The notes: generated by a model from the letters alone, not told the origin. 64,000 nt of DNA from Mastigamoeba balamuthi (GCA_902651635.1 CACRSC010000085.1:1-64000); one strand, 5' to 3'. Counted from the stretch's first letter, positions 41,601 through 53,009 are shown. Program-made: numbers and translations.

Positions 41601-42000
41601 TTGGAATTGAATTCGTATTCAAATATTTGGAAATGACAAGTTATTACTGCAATTGATATTTGAACAGGTTACTATCCCAATTTGTGTATCTCTTCTTTCA
41701 TGAATGAAATCTGCACTTTTCTGGAATTAAAAGTATAAAAATTTCCAATAATAATCTCAATCCATATTATGCATACTAACAACTAATTTTTCAAAAGAAG
41801 AGATATTTGAGTTATATATTGCTCTTCATTTAATACAATTAACACAAAGATGAACACAGAGATGAAAAACAGGAATTTAGTCATATTTTCGAATACACGC
41901 AATAAGAAGAGCTGTAATGCTAAGCAGGAGCATTATTAGTAAATGCAAGTGACCGTTAATGACATCTTTTTTTTCGGAACATGCCTGTGAAAACGTCTCA
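41600..42000 (+). repeat. AT-rich dispersed repeat R1, copy 2
   Basis: Counterpart of 5556-6000, and directly downstream of the transposase at 40389-41600. It ends near CTCAGCTATGACCAAATGG, which resembles the Harbinger-like terminal word TGACCAAATG. R1 may thus be the 3-prime end of an element related to that transposase. Confidence 0.65.
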
Positions 42001-42569
42001 GCTATGACCAAATGGTTAATAAATGACTGATCATTTCTGTCGAAATAGGGATTTCTTAGAGGCACACTCTGATTCACACATGTTACACTTTACTATCTTA
42101 ATAGTCCAAATGCACCATAGTGAAATCTGATTCCTGATTTTCTCTGCAATCAGAAAGACTATTTTTCTGAAGCAGAGTGGTATCAGAAGCAGCTGAAGAG
42201 AGAAATGTGTATGAGGGTAGAGGAACTGGCCAGAGCTCGTACTATCACTGATAATGCTGAAATGAGTTGGATATCAGGCAGCTTCTACATCAGGCCCCAC
42301 AGCTGTCCAGCTTATTTCATTACTGACAGGCCTAAGCACTGCTGAATGCATATGCCCATATATTCCACTTATAAGCAGTCTTTGTCCAGGACCCTGACTG
42401 TGTCAACAGCAGCCATAACACTGACTGTCTCATAATGATTTCTGCAATGATAATGTCTGTATTCCTTGGCCTCTTATCCTATCCAGCACTGTGTACCTCT
42501 GACATCATACAGTTCTATACAGAAGAACATGTGATGAACATGTGACCTTTATGGTATAATGTCAAGAAC
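42001..42569. other. No gene seen
   Basis: AT-moderate sequence between repeats R1 and R2 without conserved frames. Confidence 0.35.
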
Positions 42570-42760
42570 AAGTGCAACTATGGGTACCACATTTTACACC
42601 TTGACTAAAACACAAATTTTCGACAACCAAATCCAGATTCCTGAAAAGTACCTTTTTATTGTTGTATCCGGAGTAGGGATAAATCCAATTCCAAAGTTTC
42701 GTCTCATTCAGACAAGAACTTTTTCACAGGAACAACGTGGTATTTTCACATTTTCTTAGG
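42570..42760 (+). repeat. Dispersed repeat R2, copy 2
   Basis: Counterpart of 26556-26740. Here no CxxC frame precedes it; sequence similarity stops near TATTTTCACATTTTC. Confidence 0.7.
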
Positions 42761-43250
42761 GGATGAGCTTGGGGTGGGAGCCATCATTAGTCTCCATCCG
42801 AGGAAAGCCGAACATCGTAGAAAACCATGTAGTTGCCCTTTCTCTTCTGTGCTGCTATGACTCAGGTATTTCATCATTCCACATAAGAGTTGGGACGATC
42901 TTGCACTTGGTGTGCCAAGATGGGCTGCTTTCCTCTCTGAGAAGACAGATCAGGCATATACACCTCGAGCGTGTGGCCTGGTCAGCTTGTTTGTGGGCAT
43001 AGTGTCGAATTCTGCCCACTAGACATTGGACATTGGTCTGCACCGTTCCACGTGTGGCCTTGTGCCTTTTTCAGAACTGCCACAACTAATGGCAGGTGGG
43101 CAAGAAAGACTTTCTCGTTCCCAACTTGAGTGAGGCAGACATACACAACATCGTCAAGGAGCTTGAAGGGTTCGTTTTCCCATTTTCTTTGGATTTCCCT
43201 TCTTATTCTTACATTTCCTTCAAAACTCATTGAACTGGTCGTCTCCACAG
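42761..43250 (+). mobile_element. Harbinger-like ORF2 exon remnant
   Basis: At about 43072-43180 the plus strand reads (after a TTTTTCAG acceptor) NCHN, one stop, WQVGKKDFLVPNLSEADIHN, the counterpart of NCHNSWWAGKKDLPIPELSE in copy D. Sequence before it (42770-43060) has minus-strand frames with SQRGKQPILAHQVQDRP that I cannot assign. Confidence 0.5.
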
Positions 43251-43489
43251 GACTCTAAAATACCAGAATGGAACAGGATGGAGAAGAAGAAGGAATAATC
43301 CAAAGAATAACTCTGGAGGAACCCAGGATCGGAAGATTCTGAGGGCTGCTCTCAGGGGTTATTCTGGAAGGGAAGGTGTCATTGGAGAGAAAAAACCATA
43401 ATCGGATTGGTTGGGCATTTTGGTGCGTGAGAGAGAGTATGTGTTTCAGAGAGGGCAGGTGAGAAAGTGAGAAGGGACGACCCACAGCT

Positions 43490-44293
43490 GGTCAGGAACC
43501 ATGGTGGCCGTGGTGTCAAAGAAGGGTTTCATGACCAACACAGCATGGTGAATGGAAGAGACCAGCAGAGTGATGGGCCTGACGTGGGGAGCTTCGTGCA
43601 GAGGGAAGGGGTACTGTGGCCAAGAATGGGCTGGCTGCAAGAGCACGCTGGCCAAGATGGTTCTGCCCATAGGGTCGATGCTCTGCACCCTGTAGTACAT
43701 GTAGAACGATGAGCTCCAGTGTGTCAGAATCAGCTCTTTGGCCAGTACACCCTTCTTTGGGTCAGTATCCCGAGGCAGCAGACCATAGTGCCAGGCTTCA
43801 GGGGGATGGTCTCCATGGCATAGAAGGGCTCCTTCCTGTGGCAAAAAATAGGCCACAGTGACTCCACTGACAGCTTTGAGCACGTCTTGAGGCTCTCAGC
43901 CAGGAAAGACTGGAGGTCCACCATCTGGCACAGCTGGATAGCCTGGTGGGCAGCAGAATGGTACACAGTGACCTCCAGTGAGTGCCAGATTATCTGGTTG
44001 GCGAACTCCAACACCTTGGTCTGGGCGTTCTCTGCCCTCTCTGTGTTCCAGATGGCAGCAGGCCCGAAGTTGAGAAGGTAGAAGGAGAGGTGAAGGGGCG
44101 AGTGCAGGTTGAGTTGTCAGTGGACCTTGTCCTTCTTGGTCAGGTAGCACATGAGAATGCCATCAATGAACCTATTCACCAGGCAATCGATCATGTTCAA
44201 CACAGTCAAGGAACACAGAACTTGATTGTACTGATCTCAGAGACACCCCAGAGTAAGCCCCAACAGGGAATACCGAATCACAGGTGTGAGTAA
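43490..44293 (-). pseudogene. Unknown gene, possibly with a BAH-like domain
   Basis: Minus strand from about 44230: DCLVNRFIDGILMCYLTKKD, one TGA, LHLSFYLLNFGPAAIWNTER, NQIIWHSLEVTVYHSAAHQA, DLQSFLAESLKTCSKLSVES, ETIPLKPGTMVCCLG. After a frame slip near 43780 it reads DPKKGVLAKELILTHWSSSF, YYRVQSIDPMGRTILASVLL, AHSWPQYPFPLHEAPHVRPI and VSSIHHAVLVMKPFFDTT. The last part recalls BAH domains (YR...I......P....FP..E.....I..I...V), which read histones, but this is a weak match by eye. About 240 residues are preserved in two frames with one stop. It could be host or transposon-borne. Confidence 0.35.
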
Positions 44294-44423
44294 CCAAAAA
44301 GGAAAATAGTTATTGTTAGTAAGCACAAGCCCTCACAGTTAGGTCAAGAGTGGGGGTTCCTGGTTAGCCTCTGACAGGAGCCTGACAGATTTCAGCAGAG
44401 ACCCCTAGAATTCGAGGAGCTGT

Positions 44424-44785
44424 GTGATCCACAACATCTGCATCCTGATCATTGGCCAGTGCCGTGGTCGCACTGCTTCCCTAGCACCTACGCCACACCT
44501 CCATCATCACCTCAAGCACCAGTGCTGCATCCATGCCCACTTGCGGCCCTTTCCAACTTCTGTTTCAAGAAAGGCAGTAAGCACACAGCACAGTATGGCG
44601 CATGCAAGAAGAGAAAGTTCTGCTCTTATAAAAAGAAGCATAAAAAGGGCTGCCTGGGGATCCTCCTCACTGACCCAAGCTGGCCGAAATCTTTTCTATC
44701 ACTTGAAAGCCAGGGAGCACAGTATCTAAAACTTGATCACAAAATATCTGATCTACTCTCATTTGGTCATATGAGAATCTACTGA
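44424..44785 (+). CDS. Unknown small ORF with a Lys/Cys-rich patch
   Basis: Frame from about 44459 reads PLAALSNFCFKKGSKHTAQY, GACKKRKFCSYKKKHKKGCL and SWPKSFLSLESQGAQYLKL. Cysteines spaced among lysines suggest a small zinc-binding or basic protein, but the frame could be chance. No neighbour supports it. Confidence 0.2.
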
Positions 44786-44789
44786 AAAA

Positions 44790-46225
44790 CCACAGGCACT
44801 GGTGCCTCTGACCTGGACTTGATCCCCAGCACTATGGGGGATTCACTCCTCACTTTGCCTTCGTTATTTTGCCAATTCCCAGTGAGAGTATGTGTATTAC
44901 TCAGAAGATTCCCAAGAACTCTAAATCACACTAACAGATGAGCAGTCCCTCTGTTACAGAAGCTGTCACTACTGATTGACATGTGCCTTCTCCATCGAGC
45001 AGTTGCCTCAGGGCACTGTTTTGGGTGCCCTGGTGTGCAAATCCCCTGGTTATGCATGAAAGAGTGCTATCTTGCCACTGAACATGAGTTCTGTGCTGAT
45101 TCTGTCCATAATTCTGCTTATATAGTGTTTTCAGCAATGAAATCAATTGTTGACACTGCGAATTCTTATTTTTCATTCCTAATGAAGTTTTCCATGCACA
45201 GGTATCATAGCAGCTGATCTCTGAGGCAGGCATGCCACCTGCCTAGGTGATATTAATGCTTATGCTTCTGCTTCTCTGTAGTCAGCAGCTTAAAAGCTGT
45301 TATCCTTCACATGTATCCCTGCATGCTTACCTGCTCATGCTGTCCAAATGAAGTCAATCTTGCTTAACAAATGTGCCAACTCCTGCACAGGCACATATGA
45401 ACACATACATACGAACTCAAAATATAAGTTGTGACTATCTAACTCCAGTAATGGGAATGTAATCAATTAAGGTGCTTATCAAATGTATTACAATAATCAT
45501 CTATCAGTCATTTTAAGATACTCTTTAAGTCTTCAAATCTCAAACAAAACTATGCAAATGATAACATCTTAAATACACGGTATTTAAAGAGTTGCAAGGA
45601 TATAAACACGATTTTGTCTTATTGAAGAACAATGCTGCAGAGCTGTTAAACTGAAATTATGGTTTATTTTAACAGTGGTACTGTTAGAGAAATTGAAAGT
45701 AGTAGAGTATAGTGAATTTATAATCTGAGAAGATTCACTATTAGTATATGCATCAGATTTATACATTATTCAATCATATATCAAAGTCAGAGATAATGCA
45801 TCATTTTCTGTTATATGATACTTCTGAGATGAATGCATGGTTCTGGAAAAAGATACACTTAATATGAATCATTCTGTATGTATGACGTTTTTTTGCAATG
45901 GGGTCAATTGTGAGCAGATCAAGATTTCCAATAGTATTAAGCAGAATTTGACTCACTATGGATGAGTATTGCAGCAGATGGGCCTCTGAGAACACACTAT
46001 CAGTCTGTGCAGTATTAATATTCATACTTCTGGCCAGCAGGCCAGGCTGTCGGCCCCTGGCAGGTCGCTCATGCAGCAGTGATCACATTCATTGGGACGC
46101 TGAAGGGGGTCTCCCCGCGAGGGCATGCCCCTTCGATCAGATATTTTGCGCCGCTGATATTAGTACTTTTCCTCAGATATTTTGTGCTTTTCCGGCCGGT
46201 GGGTGCGACCCATTGACTGACTTTT
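44790..46225. other. Gene-poor AT-rich stretch upstream of the methyltransferase
   Basis: No gene recognised. From about 46040 the base composition becomes GC-richer and should include the promoter of the gene that follows. Confidence 0.35.
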
Positions 46226-46227
46226 AG

Positions 46228-46317
46228 GTGGCTAGGGCAGGTCTATCAATATCTCTGTATCAATGGGGCGTAATAGATAGGATTTCTCCTAAAATCTGTT
46301 TAACCTAAGTGACCAAA
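46228..46317 (+). promoter_or_regulatory. Upstream region shared by both methyltransferase copies
   Basis: GGCAGGTCTATCAATATCTC, TCAATGGGGC and TTAACCTAAGTGACCAAAAT are nearly identical at 30228-30310 (opposite strand). The duplication therefore carried the 5-prime flank, which may hold promoter or leader elements. No TATA box is evident. Confidence 0.4.
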
Positions 46318-47265
46318 ATGACATCACAAGATATTGTTCGGACAAATAACGCGATTGTATTGAAGGACTTTCTCTTTCTTCACCAGGGTAAGATGAGAAG
46401 GAAAATTGTGATAACTCTAGCCGCTTTTGGAGCAGTGACCGTGATGCTGTGGATCACGAAGCAGACGGCCGACTCCACAATTCCTTCTCAGCAGCTTAGC
46501 TATAGCAGAGTGATGCGACCGCCATTCTCGCAACCGTGTTCGTGGCCAAACGGCGAGACGATCATGGAACGTCTGAAAACGATGGGATCACCTCTGGCAG
46601 CATTAACTACTGCTTCCGAGCTCGAAGCGATTGCGCGGGCCGAGACAACGCGCCAGCGGCAACTACTACTACACAAGATCAACAATAAGCTCGAGCCCGG
46701 CGAAGGTCATTCTGGAGGTAGCAGCGAAGAATCGCTTGCGTATCTCTCCTTGGGTGGTGCCCTGCAGCCACGAGTGCTATGCGAGGTTGGAATCAACATG
46801 GGACACTCGATGAGTACCTGGCTCGCATCGGCCGATGTGTGCTCTATCCAAGTCTACGCTTTCGACATCGGACAACATGCGGCAATTTCGAAGGTGGTTG
46901 ACCTCTGGAGGGCCGTGCTTCCAGAGGGTCACTTCGTCATGACAATCGGCGACTCGACCACAACACTTCCCGCGTTTCTCGCTCGTGTAGGTCCCATGTG
47001 GCGGGCATGCGAGTTATTTCACGTCGACGGCGGCCACGAGGGTGACGTGCCGAGTATAGACATCCACAATGCCGTCAAGCTCACGGCACCCGGAGGTGTG
47101 GTTGTCGTTGACGATACTCCGTGTAACCCTCAGTGGTGTAACGCCCCCTCAAAAGCATTTGTTGCTGCCATCAGCGAGGGTCTCCTCGTTTGCCCTGTGA
47201 TGATCCCTCTGGACCCCAGTAAACCGAACTATCGCGGAACCTCCTGGGCAATAGTTGCTGTGTAG
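46318..47265 (+). CDS. Membrane-anchored SAM-dependent methyltransferase (Methyltransf_24 type)
   Basis: An intact single frame ending in TAG. Candidate starts are the ATG at 46318 and the one at 46393 (MRRKIVITLAAFGAVTVMLW); the latter puts a signal anchor at residues 5-20 and follows a good acceptor-like TTTCTCTTTCTTCACCAG, so a 5-prime intron may end there. Class I methyltransferase marks: motif I CEVGINMGHSMSTWL (E-x-G-x-x-x-G, SAM binding), acidic end of beta-2 in VYAFDIG, FVMTIGDSTTTLPAFL, CELFHVDGGHEGDVPSIDIH and GGVVVVDDTPCNPQW. The HVDGGH...D and DD pair is usual for Methyltransf_24 proteins. A type II lumenal enzyme acting on glycans or lipids is plausible, but the substrate is unknown. 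A dead duplicate lies at 29490-30310 on the opposite strand. Confidence 0.85.
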   Translation: MTSQDIVRTNNAIVLKDFLFLHQGKMRRKIVITLAAFGAVTVMLWITKQTADSTIPSQQLSYSRVMRPPFSQPCSWPNGETIMERLKTMGSPLAALTTASELEAIARAETTRQRQLLLHKINNKLEPGEGHSGGSSEESLAYLSLGGALQPRVLCEVGINMGHSMSTWLASADVCSIQVYAFDIGQHAAISKVVDLWRAVLPEGHFVMTIGDSTTTLPAFLARVGPMWRACELFHVDGGHEGDVPSIDIHNAVKLTAPGGVVVVDDTPCNPQWCNAPSKAFVAAISEGLLVCPVMIPLDPSKPNYRGTSWAIVAV

Positions 47266-49130
47266 AAAAGGCCTTTCCGCACACTGAGCCAATCCAGTGA
47301 AGAGCAATTGTTGTTGACTGAGCTTTCGAGATGTCGCACTTCGATAACAAAGAGATGGGGCTTTGTTTATAGTATCTGTTTTTTCTTTCTACATGAGCCG
47401 CAGGGCTCCAGAGGAGAGACAAGAGCAATCCCTCTCTCATCTGTGGTAGGTTGCGGAAATCGGAAGATCTCAGACGTCGAACTGCGGTAGGCCTATGCTG
47501 CCGCACTCTACGCATAAGTGTCACAATGAACTACAGCACCTTTGTCCTTGCGTAAGTGCTCACGGGCAGCCTTGTGGCACGAGACGCTGTGCTGGTCGCC
47601 CCCAGGCAATTTACTGTGCGCGGGGTGGATGTCAGAGCCGGTCCTGGGGTGCGGGCATGTGGGCATGTGTGCGAGCGTACCAGCTTGGGCGAGATGGCGT
47701 GCAGGAGCTGCAAGGCGATGAGGGACCCACACTCGTGACCGGTGACGTGATGAGTATACTGTTTGTTGTTTTTTCCCTTGGATGGGGTCTTTTTGTTGAG
47801 CTTGACCCCCAGAAACGGGTTAAGAAGAGCTCGTTGATTTCTTAAAATCACACAGAGACCACTGTGATGACATAACGGTCTGAATAAACTGGGATACAAT
47901 CAATTTAACCCATTCTTTACTACAAAAAACTGAGCTTTGTACTCTACCAGAATGGTTCGCCGTGGTTGCTCTATCTCTTTCGTTAGTAAGTACAACTGTC
48001 CTTCAATCAGTCTTACTAGGCGTGCATATAGCTATGATTGCAGTTATGACAGCAGCTGTTGCTCTGAGGCAGTTAAGGCAGATTCAGCAGCTACCCACTG
48101 AGACTTCGCCTCAGCTACTTCAATACTGCCCAAAGAGATTGGTTCCCTGCAGTCACAGCAGATGCCCGATGGCTATTACTACTGTCAGCCATTACCTGGG
48201 ATTGATCATGTTTATATTGTAGGACTCACACGTCGTATGGACTGCAGAAAGTGCATGATAGCATTGCTACACTTTTTGGGATGGTCGGTCGTATTCTTCA
48301 ACATCTTAATGAGTCTGAACAAATTACTGCACATGAATCATTGAACATTTCAGGTCTGCATTTCAATATTACAGAACAGATACTGAGCTCTTGCTCTTCT
48401 TCAGAATGGGCTTGCTGAAGCTGTGCTCATCTCAGCCCCTTAGAGGCATAAAGGCAGTCAATAACTGTTGAAAATATGGATATTTTAGAGCCACAACATG
48501 TCAATTTTCTGCTTTTGAGAAGTGGGATTGCAAGCTCTGAAGTGTGTTTCAGAAACTGAAGGCATTCTCCTAAGATTGACAAATAACAGTCCAGGCTTAA
48601 CTGTGTAAGAGCTGGCACAAAATGGGATTGCTAGTCAGGAACTGGAAGATTGGGCTAATGAGTTCTCAGAATGCAGTCTTTCTTGGTTCCCTGATCGGGG
48701 AACCCAGCATGTGCTTTTACCATGATTTATATGAGAGGAGCTCACACTGTGAATGCACACAAGAAATAAGTCAAATGACAATGGTGGGTTTCTTGAAATC
48801 GGGTTAATGAGAATAATTAAGAAATTCCTGAAGAGGAGGAAGAGGCACCTAGGACACAGGCCAAACTCACTCTACTCAAACCCCTGTCTGATCTTGTGGC
48901 TGCTCTCTTATGCCTTACTCTCCCACGCAATGTTAGCATTCTCATCATGCACATACGAACCCAGGATTTAGCTGTTCAGGGCCATTTCTCAGCGAAAAAT
49001 ATGCGTGTTTTGGCACAAAAATATTCGTGTTTTCAACAGATAAGCCTTCTTGCTCCTTCTCAGAATTTTGCAGGAAAAATCACCTGCGCATCATCATTAA
49101 CAATAACTTATTATTTTAAAGAAGAACTAC
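47266..49130. other. Downstream of the methyltransferase, no gene recognised
   Basis: GC-rich part 47500-47760 has open frames on both strands without recognisable domains. AATAAA at about 47883 could serve as a distant polyadenylation signal. 48000-49130 is plain AT-moderate DNA with short frames. Confidence 0.35.
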
Positions 49131-49489
49131 AGGCATCTTCAACATGAATATACCTCTGAAAATAAGTACACACTCATTTCTGGATATTTTTCCTGCTGAA
49201 TAGCCAATATCAATGGAATGCAACAAAATACAGAACAAACTGAAGTACTTTTCAGTGTAGCAGAGATTATTGCATAGCAGTATTGTACAACATTGTGTCC
49301 CGTGGCGAGGATTTTTTTGTACACTTGTGGCGAAAATCTGAAGGAAAAAGTGTGTCTTTGTTGAGTCTGGTGTGTGGTGAGGCGGTCACTTTGGGGCCGG
49401 TGGTATGGTGTAGTGTTGCCCGGCACAGGCCCCTAGTGCTCGGCCTGTGGGGGAAGAGTACAATGTGTGTGTGTTATGGAAAACAAAAG

Positions 49490-50469
49490 ACTGTGGGGGA
49501 CTTAAAGGAGGCAGTTGTGGAGACTGAATGCAAACCAGGCCAGGGCGTCCTGCTGGTCTGTGCCATCACGAAAGGGGGTCATGAGTGCCACGAAGAGGCA
49601 CTTGACATGGGTGAAAACGGTCTTCACATGGCCCCTGTGGTTCTTGATCACCTTGTAGTATGCGTGGCGCTCTGCTGTCAGCACGGCAGTGCCGCATGCT
49701 GCTGCACCATGCCCCTCTTCACGGGCGTGAGGTAGTTCAAGAGCCACTTGGGGTGGGCAATGTGGTCACGTGGCCAGCCATAGTGCCCATCCACCATGAT
49801 AACGTTGTTGTGCATGTTCGCCTCCCACCAGTCTCGCATTGTCTTGATGAACTCCCCATTGTAGTACTTGGGTGAGTACCCACCCCAGACGCACTCGACA
49901 TGCCCGTGGCCTGAAACAAGGATCTGGTAGCACTGTCCAGGGCCGTTTAGTTTGAAACTCCACGCCAAATCTCGGCGCAAAACCGAAAAAATGGGGGCCG
50001 GAGTGAGAAGATGTGTTCTCAGTGCCGGGAAGGAATTTAGGCCAACCGTGCAGACACCAGTGAGTGGGAAGTCCACTGAGTCGGCCCACGCCATCGTTCC
50101 CTGGACTGGTACTGGGAAGTTGATAGTCTCGACCTCAACTTGGCACTGCTCGAATGTCTGGAGAGTGATGTGGCTTTTGCCCCACTCTGCAAGGACGTCG
50201 TGGATCTTATGCACGTTGTGAGTGAGCGTCTTTGGGTTAAGAGGCATCCAGTCCACAATCTGGTCGTGGAGCTTCTTGTATGCCAAGTTGTACTTGTCTT
50301 TGTAAATGGCCACATAAAAGCTCTTGCAGACAAAGCTACGGGGCGGATTCTCAGCCCAGAGGTGCAGCTTCTTGCTGTGGACGTAGGCCACGATCTCCTC
50401 GAGGACATCACAGGTAATGGAGCACTCAAGTGCCCTTCGGATGCCCGGGGCACTCAATGGCTTGGCCAT
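49490..50469 (-). pseudogene. DDE transposase (DDE_Tnp_4-like), separate family
   Basis: From ATG 50469 (MAKPLSAPGIRRALECSITC) an unbroken 263-codon frame: ENPPRSFVCKSFYVAIYKDK, DWMPLNPKTLTHNVHKIHDV, QGTMAWADSVDFPLTG (first Asp region), AWSFKLNGPGQCYQILVSGH, VWGGYSPKYYNGEFIKTMRD, VIMVDGHYGWPRDHIAHPKW (second Asp region). After a frame change near 49685 it continues AERHAYYKVIKNHRGHVKTV with the terminal block where the catalytic Glu is expected, LFVALMTPFRDGTDQQDALA and FAFSLHNCL. The WGGxSPK, VDGHY and LHN signatures are shared with transposase-like proteins of chytrids and protists. Only one frame slip is seen, so the copy is young. Ends of the element were not found. Confidence 0.7.
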
Positions 50470-50479
50470 TTTTAGTTTT

Positions 50480-51330
50480 CACCATGATTGCGAAAAAAAT
50501 CTTTTCCACGGGACGCATTGTACTCTTTCACTACTCATCTCCTGATAACTATGAAGATGATTGAAATACCTGTCTTAATGCAAGAGATCTCTTCCACCAT
50601 ATATCTTCCTTCTTACTTGCTCTTCTCTCACATTTTTCCGGACCTAAGAGCATATTTTCTCACTGTTGAGTTATCTTCTTCCTTTTCCCATAGTTACTTC
50701 CAGAACTCACCTTAAATTATGTTATTAAGTCACTCTTGTGGCTAGCTGTCTGAATTGGCTACTACTGCTGCTCAACTCTCTTTATTGCTTCATAATATAA
50801 GATAAATATTAGTGCTAAAGACAAAGTTATTTAGTTTAATACTCAAATCTGTACTACATGCATTTGTTCTTCCAGCTTTCATCTGACTTCATGCAGCAGT
50901 TCTGTCTGTCACTATCAGAGCAGACCTCTTTCCCCCAGATGTTCCATTTCACTTGGAAATCAGATAGAGAAGCAGAGAAAGGCCAAACCATACTGCTTCA
51001 ACTTATGTAACTTCATGCAGAGTAATCTGCAGATATTTGATCTTATGGGCAGTTGCCATCATATATTATGAGTCGTACATCAATTATTTCTGAATCCTTC
51101 TCAGATCTTCTGTTTCTCCATGGCCATGTACAGTCAGTCATGAGATGATAATGATGATGAAAATATTATTTCCTACTTTACATAGTGTGATAAACATAAT
51201 TGTTAAGCACTGTGCAGTCATCTTCTTTGAGGATGAGCATGATTTCCCCCTGGAGAAATCATTGCATGTCCTCCCATGATGACATAAATTGTTGGTAAAC
51301 TCCAATGGTTTGGTGATTAAAGTGAAAATT
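50480..51330. other. No gene seen
   Basis: AT-rich flank between two transposon copies; no repeat recognised. Confidence 0.35.
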
Positions 51331-51337
51331 CTCAGGT

Positions 51338-51930
51338 GTGGGGGGAAAAGGGGATGGGGGGGCAGGGGAAGGAAAAATGCACTGTCATTTGTCTGAAGCC
51401 CATATGAAGGGCTTCAACAATGGTTGTGAACATCACTGGGTGCTGCTGCTGGTGCAGCACCCCCTGTGTCCAGGGATACCCAAATCTGAGAAAGGGGAAA
51501 ACGTGAGAAGGGAAAGAAACACAACAAGAGAGGGACAGAGTACCCCCCCAAAGTCATCTCCACCTCAGTCAATTCGGGGATGGGCAAGTCTTTCTTTCCC
51601 ACCTGCCATGAATTGTGGCAGTTCTGAAGGGGACACAAACGTCAGTTATGGGGAATAGGAGAGAAATAAGGGGAAAAGGGTACGGGGGATTAAGAGGATT
51701 AAGATTGAAGGGGAAAAGGGGAGGGAACATGTACCTTCAGGTCCTTGACATCGTGCCACATGACAGGCAGCACCCATGTGCACAGCTGCCTATCCATGGG
51801 TTCCCACTTAAAGTTGGGGCTGTACAGCACAGCCATGTACTCAGTGACAGCCCACAGCAAGATGTGAAGATTGGATCTTTTCCATGGTCATGCTGCCCCA
51901 GCAGAGAACAGCAGCACTGCATGCACAGAG
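51338..51930 (-). pseudogene. Harbinger-like copy E, first ORF2 exons
   Basis: Minus strand: first exon reading DLHILLWAVTEYMAVLYSP-type residues through a PMDRQLCTWVLPVMW-like stretch to a splice site near 51740, second exon NCHNSWQVGKKDLPIPELTE (51637-51580), third with IWVSLDTGGAAPAAAP near 51480. The order and splice points equal those of copy D. Later exons are missing, cut at about 51338. Confidence 0.65.
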
Positions 51931-51974
51931 GGAGGCAGGGGGGGGCGGGGGGGCAGAAGAGGGCGCAGCAGCCA

Positions 51975-52245
51975 TGACTGGCTGACAGGAGATGAAGGGC
52001 AGGTGTTAAGGGAAGAGGTGAGTGTTTAGTGTGGGCTAAGAAAAAACTGAATAAGTGCGTAGTGTTATCATTTAATCGTTTTCTGCGAATTAATTGAGAA
52101 AATGATAACGTCAGATCACGTCAATAACGTCATTCACTCTATGCGTATAAAACGCATATTGCACTATGTGCACATTTATTCGCTAAATATGCATTAAGTG
52201 CATACATACTACATTCGCAATACTCGAAAAAATACAGCCACCAAC
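51975..52245. promoter_or_regulatory. Divergent promoter region of Harbinger-like copy E
   Basis: The space between the two divergent genes, about 270 bp, carries GTGAGTGTTTAGTGTGGGC and AGAAAAAACTG (also at 6762-6800 in copy A) and a GATAACGTCA/TGACGTCA-like palindromic area near 52104-52130. Both genes should be transcribed outward from here. Confidence 0.4.
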
Positions 52246-52495
52246 ATGATAAACTTCCAGATCAGCCTCATTATTGCTGCAAAAAGAGCCAGGCAGCAGT
52301 GCCTCCTACACAGGCTGCACAAGTCCATTGCCAAAGCATGCTGGGGGTACCCTGTCCAATTCCTGGAACGAGAGTATTTCAGTGCTATGGAGGGCCAGAC
52401 ATCCACTTCAAGAAGCTGAAGGACCTGCTGGGCCTGCTACTGGACTCCAAATGCTATGAAGTGCTTGCTTCTGAGGGATCCCGGCCTTGAAACCC
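52246..52495 (+). pseudogene. Harbinger-like copy E, N-terminal transposase exon
   Basis: NFQISLIIAAKRARQQCLLH, KSIAKACWGYPVQFLERE and, in the next frame, FQCYGGPDIHFKKLKDLLGL. One frame slip near 52370. The exon is cut at GAGGGATCCCGG (52481) and the catalytic exon is absent, so copy E is a 5-prime-5-prime remnant of both genes. Confidence 0.65.
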
Positions 52496-52499
52496 GTTT

Positions 52500-52975
52500 T
52501 TAGCTTTTCGTTCCATGATTGGTCTGTACGGCTGTTGTTGTACCCATCGTGCTTTTCTCCTTCACCATCAATCTGAAACATAAACAGAGAATCACTCTTC
52601 TGAAGGTGCCATAAAGATGCAAGAAGTCCTTGTAGATCAACCGGAATCTAAGAATGATCTGGGAGTTTGTCCAAAAAAGAAGAGAACAAACCTTCATAAT
52701 ATAATCCTCTGAACAATGAAGAATTTTCATTGCTGACCTAATCTGGCCAGAGGCATTTTATTTCTATCTCAGTTGTGAAAGGTAAAAAGAAGAAGAAGAA
52801 GAAGAGAATAATTTCGTACTGAATGAAAGGAATCAACTTTCTGCTTGTGCAGTGCACCGGAACTACAATCCGTGACAACTTGTCAAATGATCTGCAATGA
52901 ACTGAAACTGCCCATCATGGACTGAGGAAATGGCCTTCACTTGCAATGTTCTTGTGTTGATGATTTCCTGATTAT
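52500..52975. other. No gene seen
   Basis: A run of AAG triplets at about 52784-52806. Otherwise plain sequence between copies E and D. Confidence 0.35.
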
Positions 52976-52978
52976 ATT

Positions 52979-53009
52979 AAACATATGGTCATCGCTGCGA
53001 CTTTTGTGC
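52979..53009 (+). repeat. Left terminal inverted repeat of copy D
   Basis: AAACATATGGTCATCGCTGC then GACTTTTGTGC. Core word GGTCATCGCTGC is found at the ends of other copies. Confidence 0.8.

Noticed and set aside
42761-43060. Minus-strand frame with SQRGKQPILAHQVQDRP as a gene
   Set aside because: Short, interrupted and not matched elsewhere in the window; kept only as unassigned sequence beside an ORF2 exon.
47500-47845. GC-rich open frames as a host gene after the methyltransferase
   Set aside because: Frames are open on both strands and show no domain or codon coherence.
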